The position numbers were made by a program, and so were the translations under genes. A model generated the notes under the pieces. It ran no database searches. It was not told the DNA's origin and was given only the letters and a program-made list of their open reading frames with translations. A DNA stretch of 64,000 bases from Melampsora larici-populina 98AG31 (taxonomy: Eukaryota > Basidiomycota > Pucciniomycetes > Pucciniales > Melampsoraceae): positions 3,395,520 through 3,459,519 of the forward strand of contig NW_006768766.1 of assembly GCF_000204055.1 (NCBI RefSeq), in the 5' to 3' direction. Shown here piece by piece: positions 35,869-46,978 of the stretch; the stretch's first letter is position 1, and each line of letters begins with the position of its first letter.

Positions 35869-36399
35869 TTATCCATCAGTGTTAGTTTGAGCTGTCGCGT
35901 TGTCACTGGGACCAGCACGGTGATTAGTATGATCATACTCGGAGTCATAATCATATTCCTCCTGAAGATTGATACTCCCAGGATCAGCACCTCCAACAAT
36001 CTTACGTAACACTCTCCTATGTACCTTGAGCAGGGAGTAAGCGATGTCTAGTTCGTGCTTCAGATCAATGGTCTCGACTTCTAAAGCTTCAACGCGGGAC
36101 TTAAGTCTGTTGATATCTTTCTTTGCTCTGTCCAGGTGATATGAACTCTCCATCGTGTCTATTGAAAGATGAAGGGGAAATAATCAGGCTCTGGGTTGGT
36201 CATATGGAGGAGATAAGAAGAATGCGTACTTCTTTCTTGGTCGTGTAAAGATTGGTCGACTCCTTCGGTAAAATTCTCAACCACAATTTCCAGACGTGAA
36301 AGTCGTTCTTCCAAGGTTCAAAATATGAGAACAAACAGAGGATCAGGAATGTATCCAATGGACAAAAACAGTTTGTGGAGTACCTTGAACGGTGGACAT
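35869..36399 (-). CDS. Small coiled-coil protein, 127 aa
   Basis: Three exons on the minus strand, all phase 1: 36399-36384 (MSTVQ), 36307-36230 and 36158-35869, joined by GTACTC..AAG and GTACGC..TAG introns. A likely 5'-UTR intron with a GTAAGT donor ends just before the ATG. The product is dominated by heptad-like sequence (RAKKDINRLKSRVEALEVE, then LKHELDIAYSLLKVHRRVLR) and ends in an acidic, Tyr/Asp-rich tail (EEYDYDSEYDH). It shares architecture and intron phase with the gene at 49595-50187 (VEALE..L..EL..A......H..V..KI) and with the 51417 exon. Function is unknown; no DNA-binding or enzymatic motif is visible. Confidence 0.65.
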
Positions 36400-36545
36400 G
36401 CCTATAAAGATGTTGAAATCAGAGCTTGTGCAATAAACTGTGACTATCGGATCAACAATCGAGGTATCAGCCAAATAAAAACTATGAGATAAACCAACAA
36501 CTTACGGTGAGATAATCCAATCAAATTATAATTGAGGGATTAATG

Positions 36546-37180
36546 CTTATTGAGAAGGGACGAAAGTGAGTTGAAGATGAATCAAATAAACAAGATCTTT
36601 TTGGAGAGAATGTGGCGAAATAATCCCAATCACTTGTGAAAAGAGGGGATTTTGATAAATTTAGCATAGTCCCTTGCTCTCCTCACAAGCTCGATTGTTC
36701 AGGATTTTGAAGACAATGGCGTGTAACTATACTTACGATATCTCTATGTATTGTCTGACCCCATCTTTACACACGGGAATTTGAAAGAAAAGGAGATGAG
36801 TTCAAAGACAATGAAGCTGGATTTCTTTGGCCTTGAAAGACACAAAACTTGATTGAAGAAAAAAAAACTCACCAAATTGATTACGAGGTTGAATACCTTC
36901 TGTCAGGAAGGAAATCCTTGAAATCCATTCAATCTTGTTCCCCTTTGAGCCATGAATGAAGATTCTCTGATCAGAATCTTTTATCCTTTGCTCTCCCTAC
37001 CTGGTGATAGACATTTGGTTTGCCGCGGGGCTTGGGTAATCTCTGGGAGTCATGAATGAAGATTCTCTGATCTGAAACACTCTTTGCAAAACTTGTTGAG
37101 TTTCAATCACAACCCAGGTCCTTTATCTTCAATCCCAATCCGTGTTGTTAGTACTTATGATGTAAATGAATAAAGGCATT
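36546..37180 (+). repeat. Dispersed block R3, copy 1
   Basis: Upstream of the coiled-coil gene; matches 53985-54620 in the same orientation. Shared segments include TTTTGATAAATTTA..A..GTCCCTTGCTCTCCTCA and GATTTTGAAGACAATGG, and later TTTCAATCACAACCCAGGTCC. An internal GAATGAAGATTCTCTGATC segment also occurs twice, at about 36954 and 37055. Confidence 0.75.
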
Positions 37181-37384
37181 TTGTTGATTGAAGAAAGTCG
37201 CCGGATTGCAACAGACTCTTCCATCCTTTGCTCTTCTTACCTGGTCACAGCCTATTTTCTTGCCGCGGTGCGTGGTTCACCTCGATCTCCCTTTTTTGTT
37301 ATACTCATACATTCATGCGTGTAGTTTTATTCATGGGTAAAGTGCCCCTCCATTTCTATATAAATGTCCTCTGAGCTCAACATT

Positions 37385-37697
37385 CAATTCTACCATCTTG
37401 TTGACCAAGCCGTTACTTTCACTAGATTTTAGTCTTGTTTCATTATCACCTTACCGCTCAGTTTTCCTTTTCTCGACTTTTCCGCCAACTGCTTGTTTGA
37501 TTTCACATCTACCAGCTTGTTGATCAAGCCTTCAATTTTGCTACGTTTGAGTGTTGCTTTCTTGTCACCCTACTGCTCAGTTTCTCATTTCTCACTCCAT
37601 CAACTACTTGTTTAATTTCAATTCTGCTATCTTGTTGATCAAGGCTTCAATTTTACTACATTTCAGTGTTACTTTCTTGTCACCCTACTCCCCAGTT
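37385..37697 (+). repeat. About 117-bp tandem repeat, 2.7 units
   Basis: Units start near 37391, 37510 and 37625 and share CTTGTTGA.CAAG.C, a TTTCTTGTCACCCTACT-type block and TCAGTTT. Confidence 0.75.
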
Positions 37698-37705
37698 TTG
37701 ATCAT

Positions 37706-37975
37706 CTAAAGGACAAGTCCAGGCTTTCAACGGTCAGTACTAGAGTATCACTACTAAGTCTACTTCAACTTTTGTTGGAACTTAATGAATTATTGGCTGA
37801 TTTGGATTGAAAATCACAGTGTACATCATTTGTCTTTTGTATTACTCACTAAAGGACAAGTCAAGGCTTTCAACGGTCAGTAAAGAGTATCACGACTTTC
37901 TATACTTCAACGTTTGTTGGAACTGAATGAATTGTTGGTCAATTTCGATTGAAAACCATAGTGTACAGCAACTCT
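37706..37975 (+). repeat. 143-bp tandem duplication
   Basis: CTAAAGGACAAGTC.AGGCTTT starts at 37706 and again at 37849. Both copies run through TTGTTGGAACT.AATGAATT.TTGG and GTGTACA. The SAP-like gene begins just downstream, so the duplication probably lies in its promoter or 5' UTR. Confidence 0.8.
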
Positions 37976-38059
37976 GAAGTACTTTCAATTGGCGATCTAT
38001 TCACTCGTCTTGATAGTACCATATTGTTAGGACCGCTTCGCACATATCATATCCTTGTC

Positions 38060-38464
38060 ATGTCTCTTCGACTACGTATGAACACCACTACAATCACTCT
38101 GCGGCCTAGACGAAAAGTTGCTCGCAGACATGTCAACTCTGTGAATCCACAAAGGAACAGTTCAGCAAACCCGCGAAGGGGTGTCCGAAGAAATATCCAA
38201 CAGCCTCTGACGGACAGGGCACCACTACCATCAGTAAACAATGATCCCAACTTTTGGAAAAAGATAGATAACTTGCCTTCAAATCTTCGTATCTATCTCA
38301 AGCCTGACTTCAACATCCCATCACTCACGTCTTACAACCTCCGACAACTCATCTGGCACTTTCAACCAGACAAACAAATTGTATGACGGACTCGGAAAGC
38401 AAAACTACTTGATATGTTTGAAGCACATGTGGCGCAACCTTATGGGGCGTATTATGGCATTTGA
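38060..38464 (+). pseudogene. SAP-like domain protein with premature stop
   Basis: The ATG at 38060 gives MSLRLRMNTTTITLRPRRK, a basic Arg/Asn-rich segment with two RR.V-type repeats, then PNFWKKIDNLPSNLRIYLKP and FNIPSLTSYNLRQLIWHFQP. The frame stops at TGA 38384-38386. It stays open afterwards as RTRKAKLLDMFEAHVAQPYG.. to TGA 38462-38464. The two halves together look like one SAP-type helix-loop-helix (L-R-x-L ... R-K-A-x-L-L-D-x-F), a DNA/RNA-binding motif common in rust proteins. The stop falls where CGA (Arg) would fit. An upstream in-frame extension to 37949 lacks support because it starts in the duplicated promoter repeat. Confidence 0.6.
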
Positions 38465-40490
38465 TATTCTGTGAAGCTCTCTATCTCTTTTCTTTTGCCT
38501 AGTAGTATGTATCATTTCATCTTGTTGTTCATTACTCTTCTCTTGTACATAGTCTCATTCACAGTGCTTATATGGTTTAAATGTTTTCTGTCTATCAATC
38601 AAAGATTACAGGTTATATGATCATGTATTTTACAATGCAACACCTGTGCCTCTAGCTGAGAACCAGCAACAGAAGTCTTCACGCTTCTCTTTTGCTTTGT
38701 ATCTAGATCAATTCCAAACATCAAATTCTAATACCCTGTGAGCTAAAATTCTTGACCACAACAATCGGAATTTGAATATACCTTACCATGTATCAAATAA
38801 CCAAAACCTTTGCAAAAATTCATCACGAATTGATGATCTTTAATCTCAGTCTTCATGTAAAAAAAGTTTAGAAAAAGTTGATTCTAACAACTTGATCTGT
38901 AGTGATCTGAAGACTGAATCAGTGGTTGAAAATATGTCAAAGGTTATGTATGTAGGTCTCACTTTACAAATCTTCAGGTGAATCTGAGTATTGCAAGCAA
39001 CAGGCTATATTATCCCACTGTATACTAGGAAGCTGTTAAGCACGTTTCAGTCTACTGACTTTTTTAACATCCTCTTTCCTAAAACCCAGCAAAAATGTTT
39101 TGTTTTGAATTCAAAAAGGATATTTACACAAATTCAATAGATCTTAGTGTACCATCAAAGTGATTCTAAAGAATCAAAAGAGGTCAATCAATTCAACAAA
39201 ATATGATATCATTTCTATGTTTTGAACATAACTGGATTCACGAAAAGTCAAACTAGGTATATATAAAGACAGAAATAAATTCAAATTCAAATTCAATCCA
39301 ATCCAAAACTTCAAACCAAATCCTTCAGCATTACATCTTTGATATTTCTTACGATTCAATCAATTTCTGTACCTACTAGATTCCCAACCATTGAACAATT
39401 TCCTCCAAACCTCTTTCCCAAGCTCAATATCAATTCCATCCAAAACTCCAAGATCATCTTGACGAATTCCACCAAAACTGTAAATCTTCGAACATCTTAC
39501 AATTTTTCCCATTGGTTAATAAAATAAATAATACATTCTTCAAATTACTTTTGATTTGATTTGTAATTGTTATACCAAAAAATCCAATAGAAAGTTCAAT
39601 AAATTCATTTAAATAAAATGAGAATGTTTTGAAAGAGCTGGAATTAATGAAATGCTTTGAGGTCTTACACTTTCATCTAAACTTTCTTCTTGACTTTCTA
39701 ACTTGTTCTTCTTTTTCTTATTAATCAAAGTAGTTTCAATTCCTGATGCAATTACTAATCTATTATATACCAAGACGTTTTTTGAATGACATCCAATTTC
39801 ATTCCAATCAGATTGATAAATAGATTCAATTCAAGACCAAGATGGCATTTGAAATTTAGCTTCTCTAACCAATCTTGAACTAGGTCTTAAAATTTTACAT
39901 CTTTCTTCATTTCTTTGTTCCTCAACCAGATGAATTGGTTGACGAATCGGTTGACGAATCGGTCTTAAAAGTCCAAGTAAAATTCATATTAAAAGATGAA
40001 AAACTTGTCAGATATGTCCTCTTCTATGTCAACAAAGTTGTGAAATTATTGCAATTAAACCTTGATAGACCTCTTGACTAAATTGGTTGGATTTTTCATT
40101 TGAAGTCAGTTTGGGGTTTGATTGCGTTCTTCATTTAGGCTTGGTAAGCAAGCAATTGAAGGAGAAGTTCGAGTATGAGAGCTATATCTTGACGCCCAAT
40201 GAATTTGATCTGCAGTGATATCCAAAATCGTCTCACACCTTTGCAAAACTCCAAAGACCGGATGCTGAAATTTTTGAATGAAAAATGAAAGATAAGTTTG
40301 AGATACTTTACCAAGCCCTACAAGAATTTCAATTCAAGTTAAGCAAAAATTTTGATGAAAACTTACCTTCTGGTGCGTTGAGTGTCAAGATGGATGCAAT
40401 TTCTGATGTGGCCTTGAATTGTTTGGCCGAATCAGCGATTTGTACAAACAATTCAAGTGATATTGAGATTCGATAACAATTGATCATATT
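38465..40490. other. No gene recognised
   Basis: AT-rich, with short frames. Minus-strand sequence around 39650-40480 may be the decayed 3' part of the relic to the right, but I could not read it. Confidence 0.35.
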
Positions 40491-40493
40491 CTT

Positions 40494-42610
40494 CTAAAAG
40501 TGCAGCTGATGTTTCTCCATACTCTTCAACAGATACCATGCAACAAACTGAACTATATTGATGTTGCAATTCCCGAGTTTGTTGAGTGTCATCACCTTTG
40601 GTATAACTAGACAAGAAATATATATCACAGGTAAAGTCTGGAAGACTCTGATGAGTGTATTATGAGCGCCAGAAACAGGTCGAGTGACTTGACTTCTTTG
40701 CATGGTGATCATCTCTTCAACAACTTTTAGGATGAGTGATTGATTTGGAGAATTGATGGATGGTACTAGAGTTTGACACTCAGTGGTAGAAAAGGTTTTG
40801 GAAAGGGAGATCGCCTTCCTGATAGGAATTTTATACATTTGAACATTGTCTGAAGTGAATATAGGAAGAGTCTCAGATACACGTATACATACAATGAGCA
40901 TATTAGGATAGAACCTCACCTTGAAGCCCAATTGAACCGAGTATACGAACCAATCGAAAGTGCGAGCTGCATATCTTGAGTTGAAAAGGATTTAAAGTTG
41001 AAGTCATCCTCGGAACTGATTCTACTACCTCACCGGTGCTCTGAACAAGTGCTTTGACAAACTTCTACCGAGCCTTGTAAACTTGATGATCTGAAATGCC
41101 ACATTTTGGAGCAGAAGAACTGATCGAGTTGATGATTGAATCTATAGCCTTGATCACCAGTCCCTTACTTTTCACATTTGAAAGGCCTTGATCCACATGA
41201 GATGAAGTCTTTGCTATAGGAGAGAAAATAACCTACGACATATCTTCCCAAGCTTGGGGAGACTTCAACTTCAGGCTACTCATAGAGCGGAAGATGAAAG
41301 AAATCACTTGTTTCATGTAGATCTCTGATAATTCGTAAACCACATCATTTTGATCATCTGATTCCTTGATTTTATCGATAGTAAGAGTGTCGCAAGAAAG
41401 ATAACTTTACTCATTAAGGATTCATCTATAGCAGTTTCTGTCGCAGAAATCAGAGATGTAATATATCCGAATCAAATTTTTGGATGACTTTTTCTTTGAA
41501 GGACCAGTATATATTGATGATATTTGCAAACTCTAATCTAGACGTTTCTGTAGATATTCAATTCTAATGGACTTTGAAAGGCAATCCAATGTAAGTTTGG
41601 CTAGGATCACGAATAATCCAATAGATTTCAAGAGTAATTTTTTGGATGCATCTCTAGATGGCGGTGTGCTAGGATCATAAGATGATGATATTTGTCACAG
41701 AAGATCTAATTTGGTTTGCAATAATGAAGTACACACGCGGTCTAGTTCATGGAGAGAGGACGAGTTGACTAACGCTACGTTGGCTTGTCTGAAAGCAATT
41801 ATGCCATGCTTGAGAATTGTGTTTGATTTGTTTCGTCGACAGCTTGAGTCAGTTGAAACGGAGGGCATATCAGGATTATTCTGGAAAACCTCTGCAGCTT
41901 TTCAGTGGTAGCAATATTGGAAAAATGGGCGAGCTGAATCATGCTAAAACTGTGCCAAATTGCACATAGTATCTGACTATATGTCAAGGATTCAAATGCA
42001 CCATTCCAAATGGTGTCCATATCCTCGTGAGTTTAAAATCCAGAGAATGACATCTTAAGCCAGCGAGGCTAAATCATCCGGAGTACCATCAGAGGTAACA
42101 CAAGAAGATATCTGCAACAATGTAGCCTGAGCCTGGATGACCATTTCAATCACTTGACCAACCATGTATGATTGGAGGGAAGAAGACTGACAATCTGTAC
42201 CACGAGAGCTAGATTCAATCTGCAGTTTTCATTCACAGCCTTGAACAAAATTTTGAGCCACCCAATACGAATAGGAGTAAAGTTGATGGTTGAATCTCTG
42301 AAACAGAATTGAGGATTTCAAACATAGTAGCTGTGACGGTTTGTCATCCTGGTGTGTCAAGGAGTCTATCTGAAGATCTGGCGCACTTGTTATTTTTGGA
42401 TTCAAGACACAGATCTGAGATCATTTCCGTGAGCTTACGTAAAGTCTCATCCAAGGCCACCTTCAACTGTGGATCTTGGGTATGAAGTTAGGAGCGAGCT
42501 GTTGTGGTGGCAAGGACAATACAAAGTGACTGTAAGTAGCACATTTAGCCACATCTACCTCTGACGAGCAACTTGTATCATTCTTTGAACTTTTGATAGA
42601 CATGGGTGAG
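40494..42610 (-). pseudogene. Relic of a large unidentified protein gene
   Basis: The minus strand keeps long coding-like runs. About 42600-42400 has DTSCSSEVDVAKCATYSHF and LKVALDETLRKLTEMISDLC. About 42220-42060 has SSSLQSYMVGQVIEMVIQAQ and LLQISSCVTSDGTPDDLASL. 41811-41100 is one frame of over 200 codons interrupted by only a few stops, with VALVNSSSLHELDRVCTSLL, PPSRDASKKLLLKSIGLFVI and SEIYMKQVISFIFRSMSSLK. About 40890-40640 has KTFSTTECQTLVPSINSP and LILKVVEEMITMQRSQVTR. At least one stop (LDLL*QISSS) is where Arg would be reached by a single CGA/TGA change. The helical, Leu/Ser-rich content suggests an alpha-helical repeat protein, but I cannot name the family. Confidence 0.5.
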
Positions 42611-43063
42611 CCAGCGGGTTCAGCAGATCATTTTTATTTCTTAGATGATCTTTCATCATCAGACCCACAAAGCGGAAAGATGGAACGATAGGTATTGAGA
42701 AGTCAATCGCTTGCAGTGACATGTGCCAGATTCAATTGAGCCGGTGAGACATATAATAAAATTTGTCTTGTAGTTTTTGAATAGTGGCGTGGTCGCTAGT
42801 TCAACACGATATTCATGAAATGCTTGTAAATAGTCCCGAGTGATGATCAATCACAGTCGTAATTCGAATACATCTTCACTGACGCTTGCGGATCGTGAAT
42901 TAGTCGACCAAGAGCTGCAAAGGGTATTGACTTCTGCTTTACCAAATCACCGTTGTTTCGCATGCGAGTATTGGTAGAAAGATCTCATTTAGAAGGACTT
43001 TGATTTCTTCCTACAGTTAGCTAAGTTGTCAAAGTTGACATACATCCTCCAGAGCCTTAGAGA

Positions 43064-44713
43064 GATGGAGCAGAGAAGAGGGTGGAGGATAAACCCCAAA
43101 CCCGGTACAGACTGTACAGACCTCAAAACCTATCTCAAACCCGGTACAGCTCATGCAGACTGTACGGACTGTACAAATCATCACTCAAAAAGTTGGTTTT
43201 GGAGGCCTTTGATACCACTTTTGTCGGTAGCATTGATTGTTTGACCAGGCAATTAGGCAATTTTCATACTTGATGAATTTATGACCCAAGGCCCAGATTG
43301 TCCATATAGGATCCTAAAGTGATTCATTCCAGGCTAAAGCGATTCATCCAGGCTGAAGCGATTCATCCAGGCTAAAGTGATGATTAAGGGGCTCTCGAGT
43401 CTCCTTGGTTGTGCGAAAAAAAGACCCTTTAAGGGTCGCTTCTAGCCTGGACTGTTGATTGAACTTCATATCACACGGATCTGGCCTGGTTGTGGAAAAA
43501 AAAGACCCTTCATAGTCAATTGATTGAGATTCATATCAGACAAATCTGATGATTTCTTTTGTATTTTTATGAAGTCTTACATATATAACTTCTTCCTTTT
43601 TGATAAACGTCTGTATCTCCTCACTGCTCATCTGTTCGCTTATTACTCTGATTGCTTCTCCTTTTTCATTGAAATTCAAATACCAATATTTCTTCCAACC
43701 TCACTGCACACTTCAATTCTTTCCTTTAGTACTTCTGTACGCTTAGGAAACTATTAGCTGCTCTTAACCTCCTTGCTGAAATTGATTCTTTCCTTTAGTA
43801 CTTCCGTACGCTTAGGAAACTATTCAAAGAAGCTGCTCTTAACCTCCTTGCTGAAATTGATTCTTTCCTTTAGTACTTCCGTACGCTTAGGAAACTATTC
43901 AAAGAAGCTGCTCTTAACCTCCTTGCTGAAATTGATTCTTTCCTTTAGTACTTCCGTACGCTTAGGAAACTATTCAAAGAAGCTGCTCTTATCCTCCTTG
44001 CTGAAATTGATTCTTTCCTTTAGTACTTCCGTACGCTTAGGAAACTATTCAAAGAAGCTGCTCTCAACCTCCTTGCTGAAATTGATTCTTTCCTTTAGTA
44101 CTTCCGTACGCTTAGGAAACTATTCAATGGAGTTGTTATTACCTCATTGCTGAAATTGATTCTTTCCTTTAGTACTTCCGTACGCTTAGGAAACTATTCA
44201 AAGAAGCTGCTCTTAACCTCCTTGCTGAAATTGATTCTTTCCTTTAGTACTTCCGTACGCTTAGGAAACTATTCAAAGAAGCTGCTCTTAACCTCCTTGC
44301 TGAAATTGATTCTTTCCTTTAGTACTTCCGTACGCTTAGGAAACTATTCAATGGAGTTGTTATTACCTCATACTATCATTCTTCTTTTGACTTTTTTCCC
44401 CTTTTTTCCTTCAGTACTGTAGTACACTTGGCGAACTATTCAAAGACATGTTAGTTTTGTTTACAATAACGGTGTTTTGATTTGTCTTTTTAATTCAAAA
44501 ATAAACCATACCAAATATATTCTTGACGAATCAATTGTGAGGGACCTTGACCTCACACATCTAATTAAACATCCTAAGATGTTGATTGTACTCCAAAATT
44601 GTGTTTGCACGGGGTTGTAGAACACCGGGTTTGAGGTTAGGGGTTTGGGGTTACTGTACCGGGTTTGATGTTTGGGGTTTTGGATTGTCCTGCACCCTCC
44701 TCTCTGGTCCATC
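43064..44713. mobile_element. 1.65-kb TIR element carrying a minisatellite
   Basis: Inverted ends GATGGAGCAGAGAAGAGGG.. (43064-43095) and, on the minus strand from 44713, GATGGACCAGAGAGGAGGG.., about 32 bp with 27 matches. Subterminal copies of CAAACCCGGTACAG or close variants occur near both ends (about 43098, 43138; inverted at about 44627 and 44655). It also contains a 19-bp tandem repeat (AGGCTAAAGCGATTCATCC, 43331-43378) and two copies of a GTTGTG..AAAAAAAGACCCTT block (43408, 43489). No transposase. No convincing target duplication was seen. Confidence 0.6.
43715..44440 (+). repeat. 75-bp minisatellite, 8 near-identical units plus degenerate ends
   Basis: The marker GCTTAGGAAACTATTCAA recurs at 43810, 43885, 43960, 44035, 44110, 44184, 44259 and 44334, a 75-bp period (one 74). 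Degenerate units flank it at 43741 and near 44413. Units 6 and 9 share the variant ATGGAGTTGTTATTACCTCA, so three-unit blocks may have been duplicated together. Because 75 is divisible by three, one frame is open through most of the array; I regard that ORF as a by-product. Confidence 0.9.
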
Positions 44714-45049
44714 ATGAGTCGTATGGCCGGTCTTTTCATAAATCCCCCGAAAATTTGTTCTCACTTTCAGCACATCTGGTTATGTTTATATATCTCTCAC
44801 TCACAATGTAACGTTCTTATCTATTATTATCCCATCATGACTTCTTTGGTTTTACAAAGTTCAATCATGCCTTGTCCTTAATAAACACCACTAGTAAGTC
44901 ATCTCTTCTCAATCATCCTTCTTTCTGTTACTCGTTCCATCTGTCTAGTATCTTTAACACCGCCGTTTGAATACACCTTATTCGTTTCCACTACTTTACA
45001 TGTGAAATCTTTCAACTTCATCATATCCCATATGTATTTTGTGTCTTTG

Positions 45050-45309
45050 TTATCTCTGTTCCTCAAATATAACTGATAAGCTTTTGATTCTTATCTTCCC
45101 AGGGACGTAATGGTTTCCAGAGTATATTTTTCGTTCCACCTGAATGGTGCTCCCCCTACCCTGAGGGAGTGGTCTGTCAATTGATTATCCGGATCTGATC
45201 TCGACCACACTTTCCGACAAGTACTTATAAAATACGACTTGGTCAACTTGTCAAGACAGGCAAAACTGAAATGCTTTGCCGGATCTATCCATTCCAAGGT
45301 TTCACACAC
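45050..45309 (-). pseudogene. Tyrosine recombinase C-terminal fragment (Crypton/DIRS-like)
   Basis: The minus strand reads LTDHSLRVGGAPFRWNEKY, then ITSLGR, a stop (TAA), then ESKAYQLYLRN. H-S-L-R followed by a G-R-W-x-S-x-A-Y-x-x-Y pattern is the catalytic C-terminus of tyrosine recombinases (H-x-x-R and the nucleophilic Tyr), as found in Crypton and DIRS-type fungal elements. The stop replaces the conserved Trp. Only about 90 codons remain; the N-terminal part was not found. Confidence 0.5.
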
Positions 45310-45324
45310 AGCTTTTCATATGTT

Positions 45325-45956
<632 letters not shown>

Positions 45957-46268
45957 GATAAAAACCAAAAAAAACTACAACAAAAATCACAATGATTGTA
46001 TTACATGCTTTTTTTACTATTCTCCTTAATCGTCACATTCGAACTATTCCGCATTAACAAAATCGTTTGATGAGATCGTCTGAATCATGTTGTTTTATAT
46101 TACAGAAAAGCATCTTCTTATCTTTGAGAAGTTAATTGTTTTTCTCTTCTGGTTCATTTACCTTACGTATTTTTTGATAGCAATTGATTATTTTGGAAAA
46201 TAGACACTACCTTATATTCCATACATGCCATACAGAATGCTCAGTTTTGAACCTAGGGAATTTGATTG

Positions 46269-46571
46269 GTTTCCAATGTCTACTGATAATGGTCAGGAGT
46301 AGATTTACCCAGTCAAGGGAAAACCGACAGCTAAACAATCAGGTAGCTCATCTTTTGAGTTTTAAGATGGTGGCCTGGTCTGTTGAAGAGCAATAGAAAA
46401 GACCCAGCTTTTCAAAACGGTCATGTCTAGTCTTTCAATTTAGAAGTGGGATGTGTTTTTCTCAGGTGGAGATATGTTTAGTCAAGAAAGTATGCAATTT
46501 GATTTCAAAGTATGGATTTTGAGGATATTGATCAGGAAGAGATCCAAGATGAATGAGTTGATCAATAAACC
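46269..46571 (+). repeat. Dispersed repeat R1, copy 2
   Basis: Matches 2429-2739, with small deletions. It lies just beyond the 3' flank of the F-box gene. Confidence 0.8.
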
Positions 46572-46978
46572 ATTATGGATCATAAGGGAATCAAGCCATA
46601 ATATCGTGATAATTCTGTTATCCTTCAATTGAAATTCTATGGTCCGCTTCTCCAATTAACTCTACAGTCTGCTTCAACATAACTGGTTGCGACCTGCAAG
46701 CCAAGTTTTTATTATTGAAGCATCACCTGGCAACTTATTTTATTGAAATGCATTTTTGGACGAACTAACTCTCAAGTTTACATTGGATGTTTTTTGTTAT
46801 TTGAAAGATTCACTTGTATTGTTATCCGTGTCGACTGAATTATCGTGAAAAAAAATCATCTGATCATTATCAAACTATGAAGAAACTATGTAACATCTCT
46901 ATACAGGATTTTATCCTTTGGTAAATCAACTAATGGAGTGAAGCCCATTGAACAATCCCAACTTTCCAGAATAACCAT

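Noticed and set aside
37949..38059. Upstream start for the SAP-like gene
   Set aside because: The extension lies inside the 143-bp duplicated promoter repeat and has no coding character; the ATG at 38060 fits better.
43773..44422. Long repetitive ORFs (LLKLILSFSTSVRLGNYSKK type) across the minisatellite
   Set aside because: The 75-bp period keeps any frame open by arithmetic. There is no splice or start context and the residue mix is that of translated repeat DNA.
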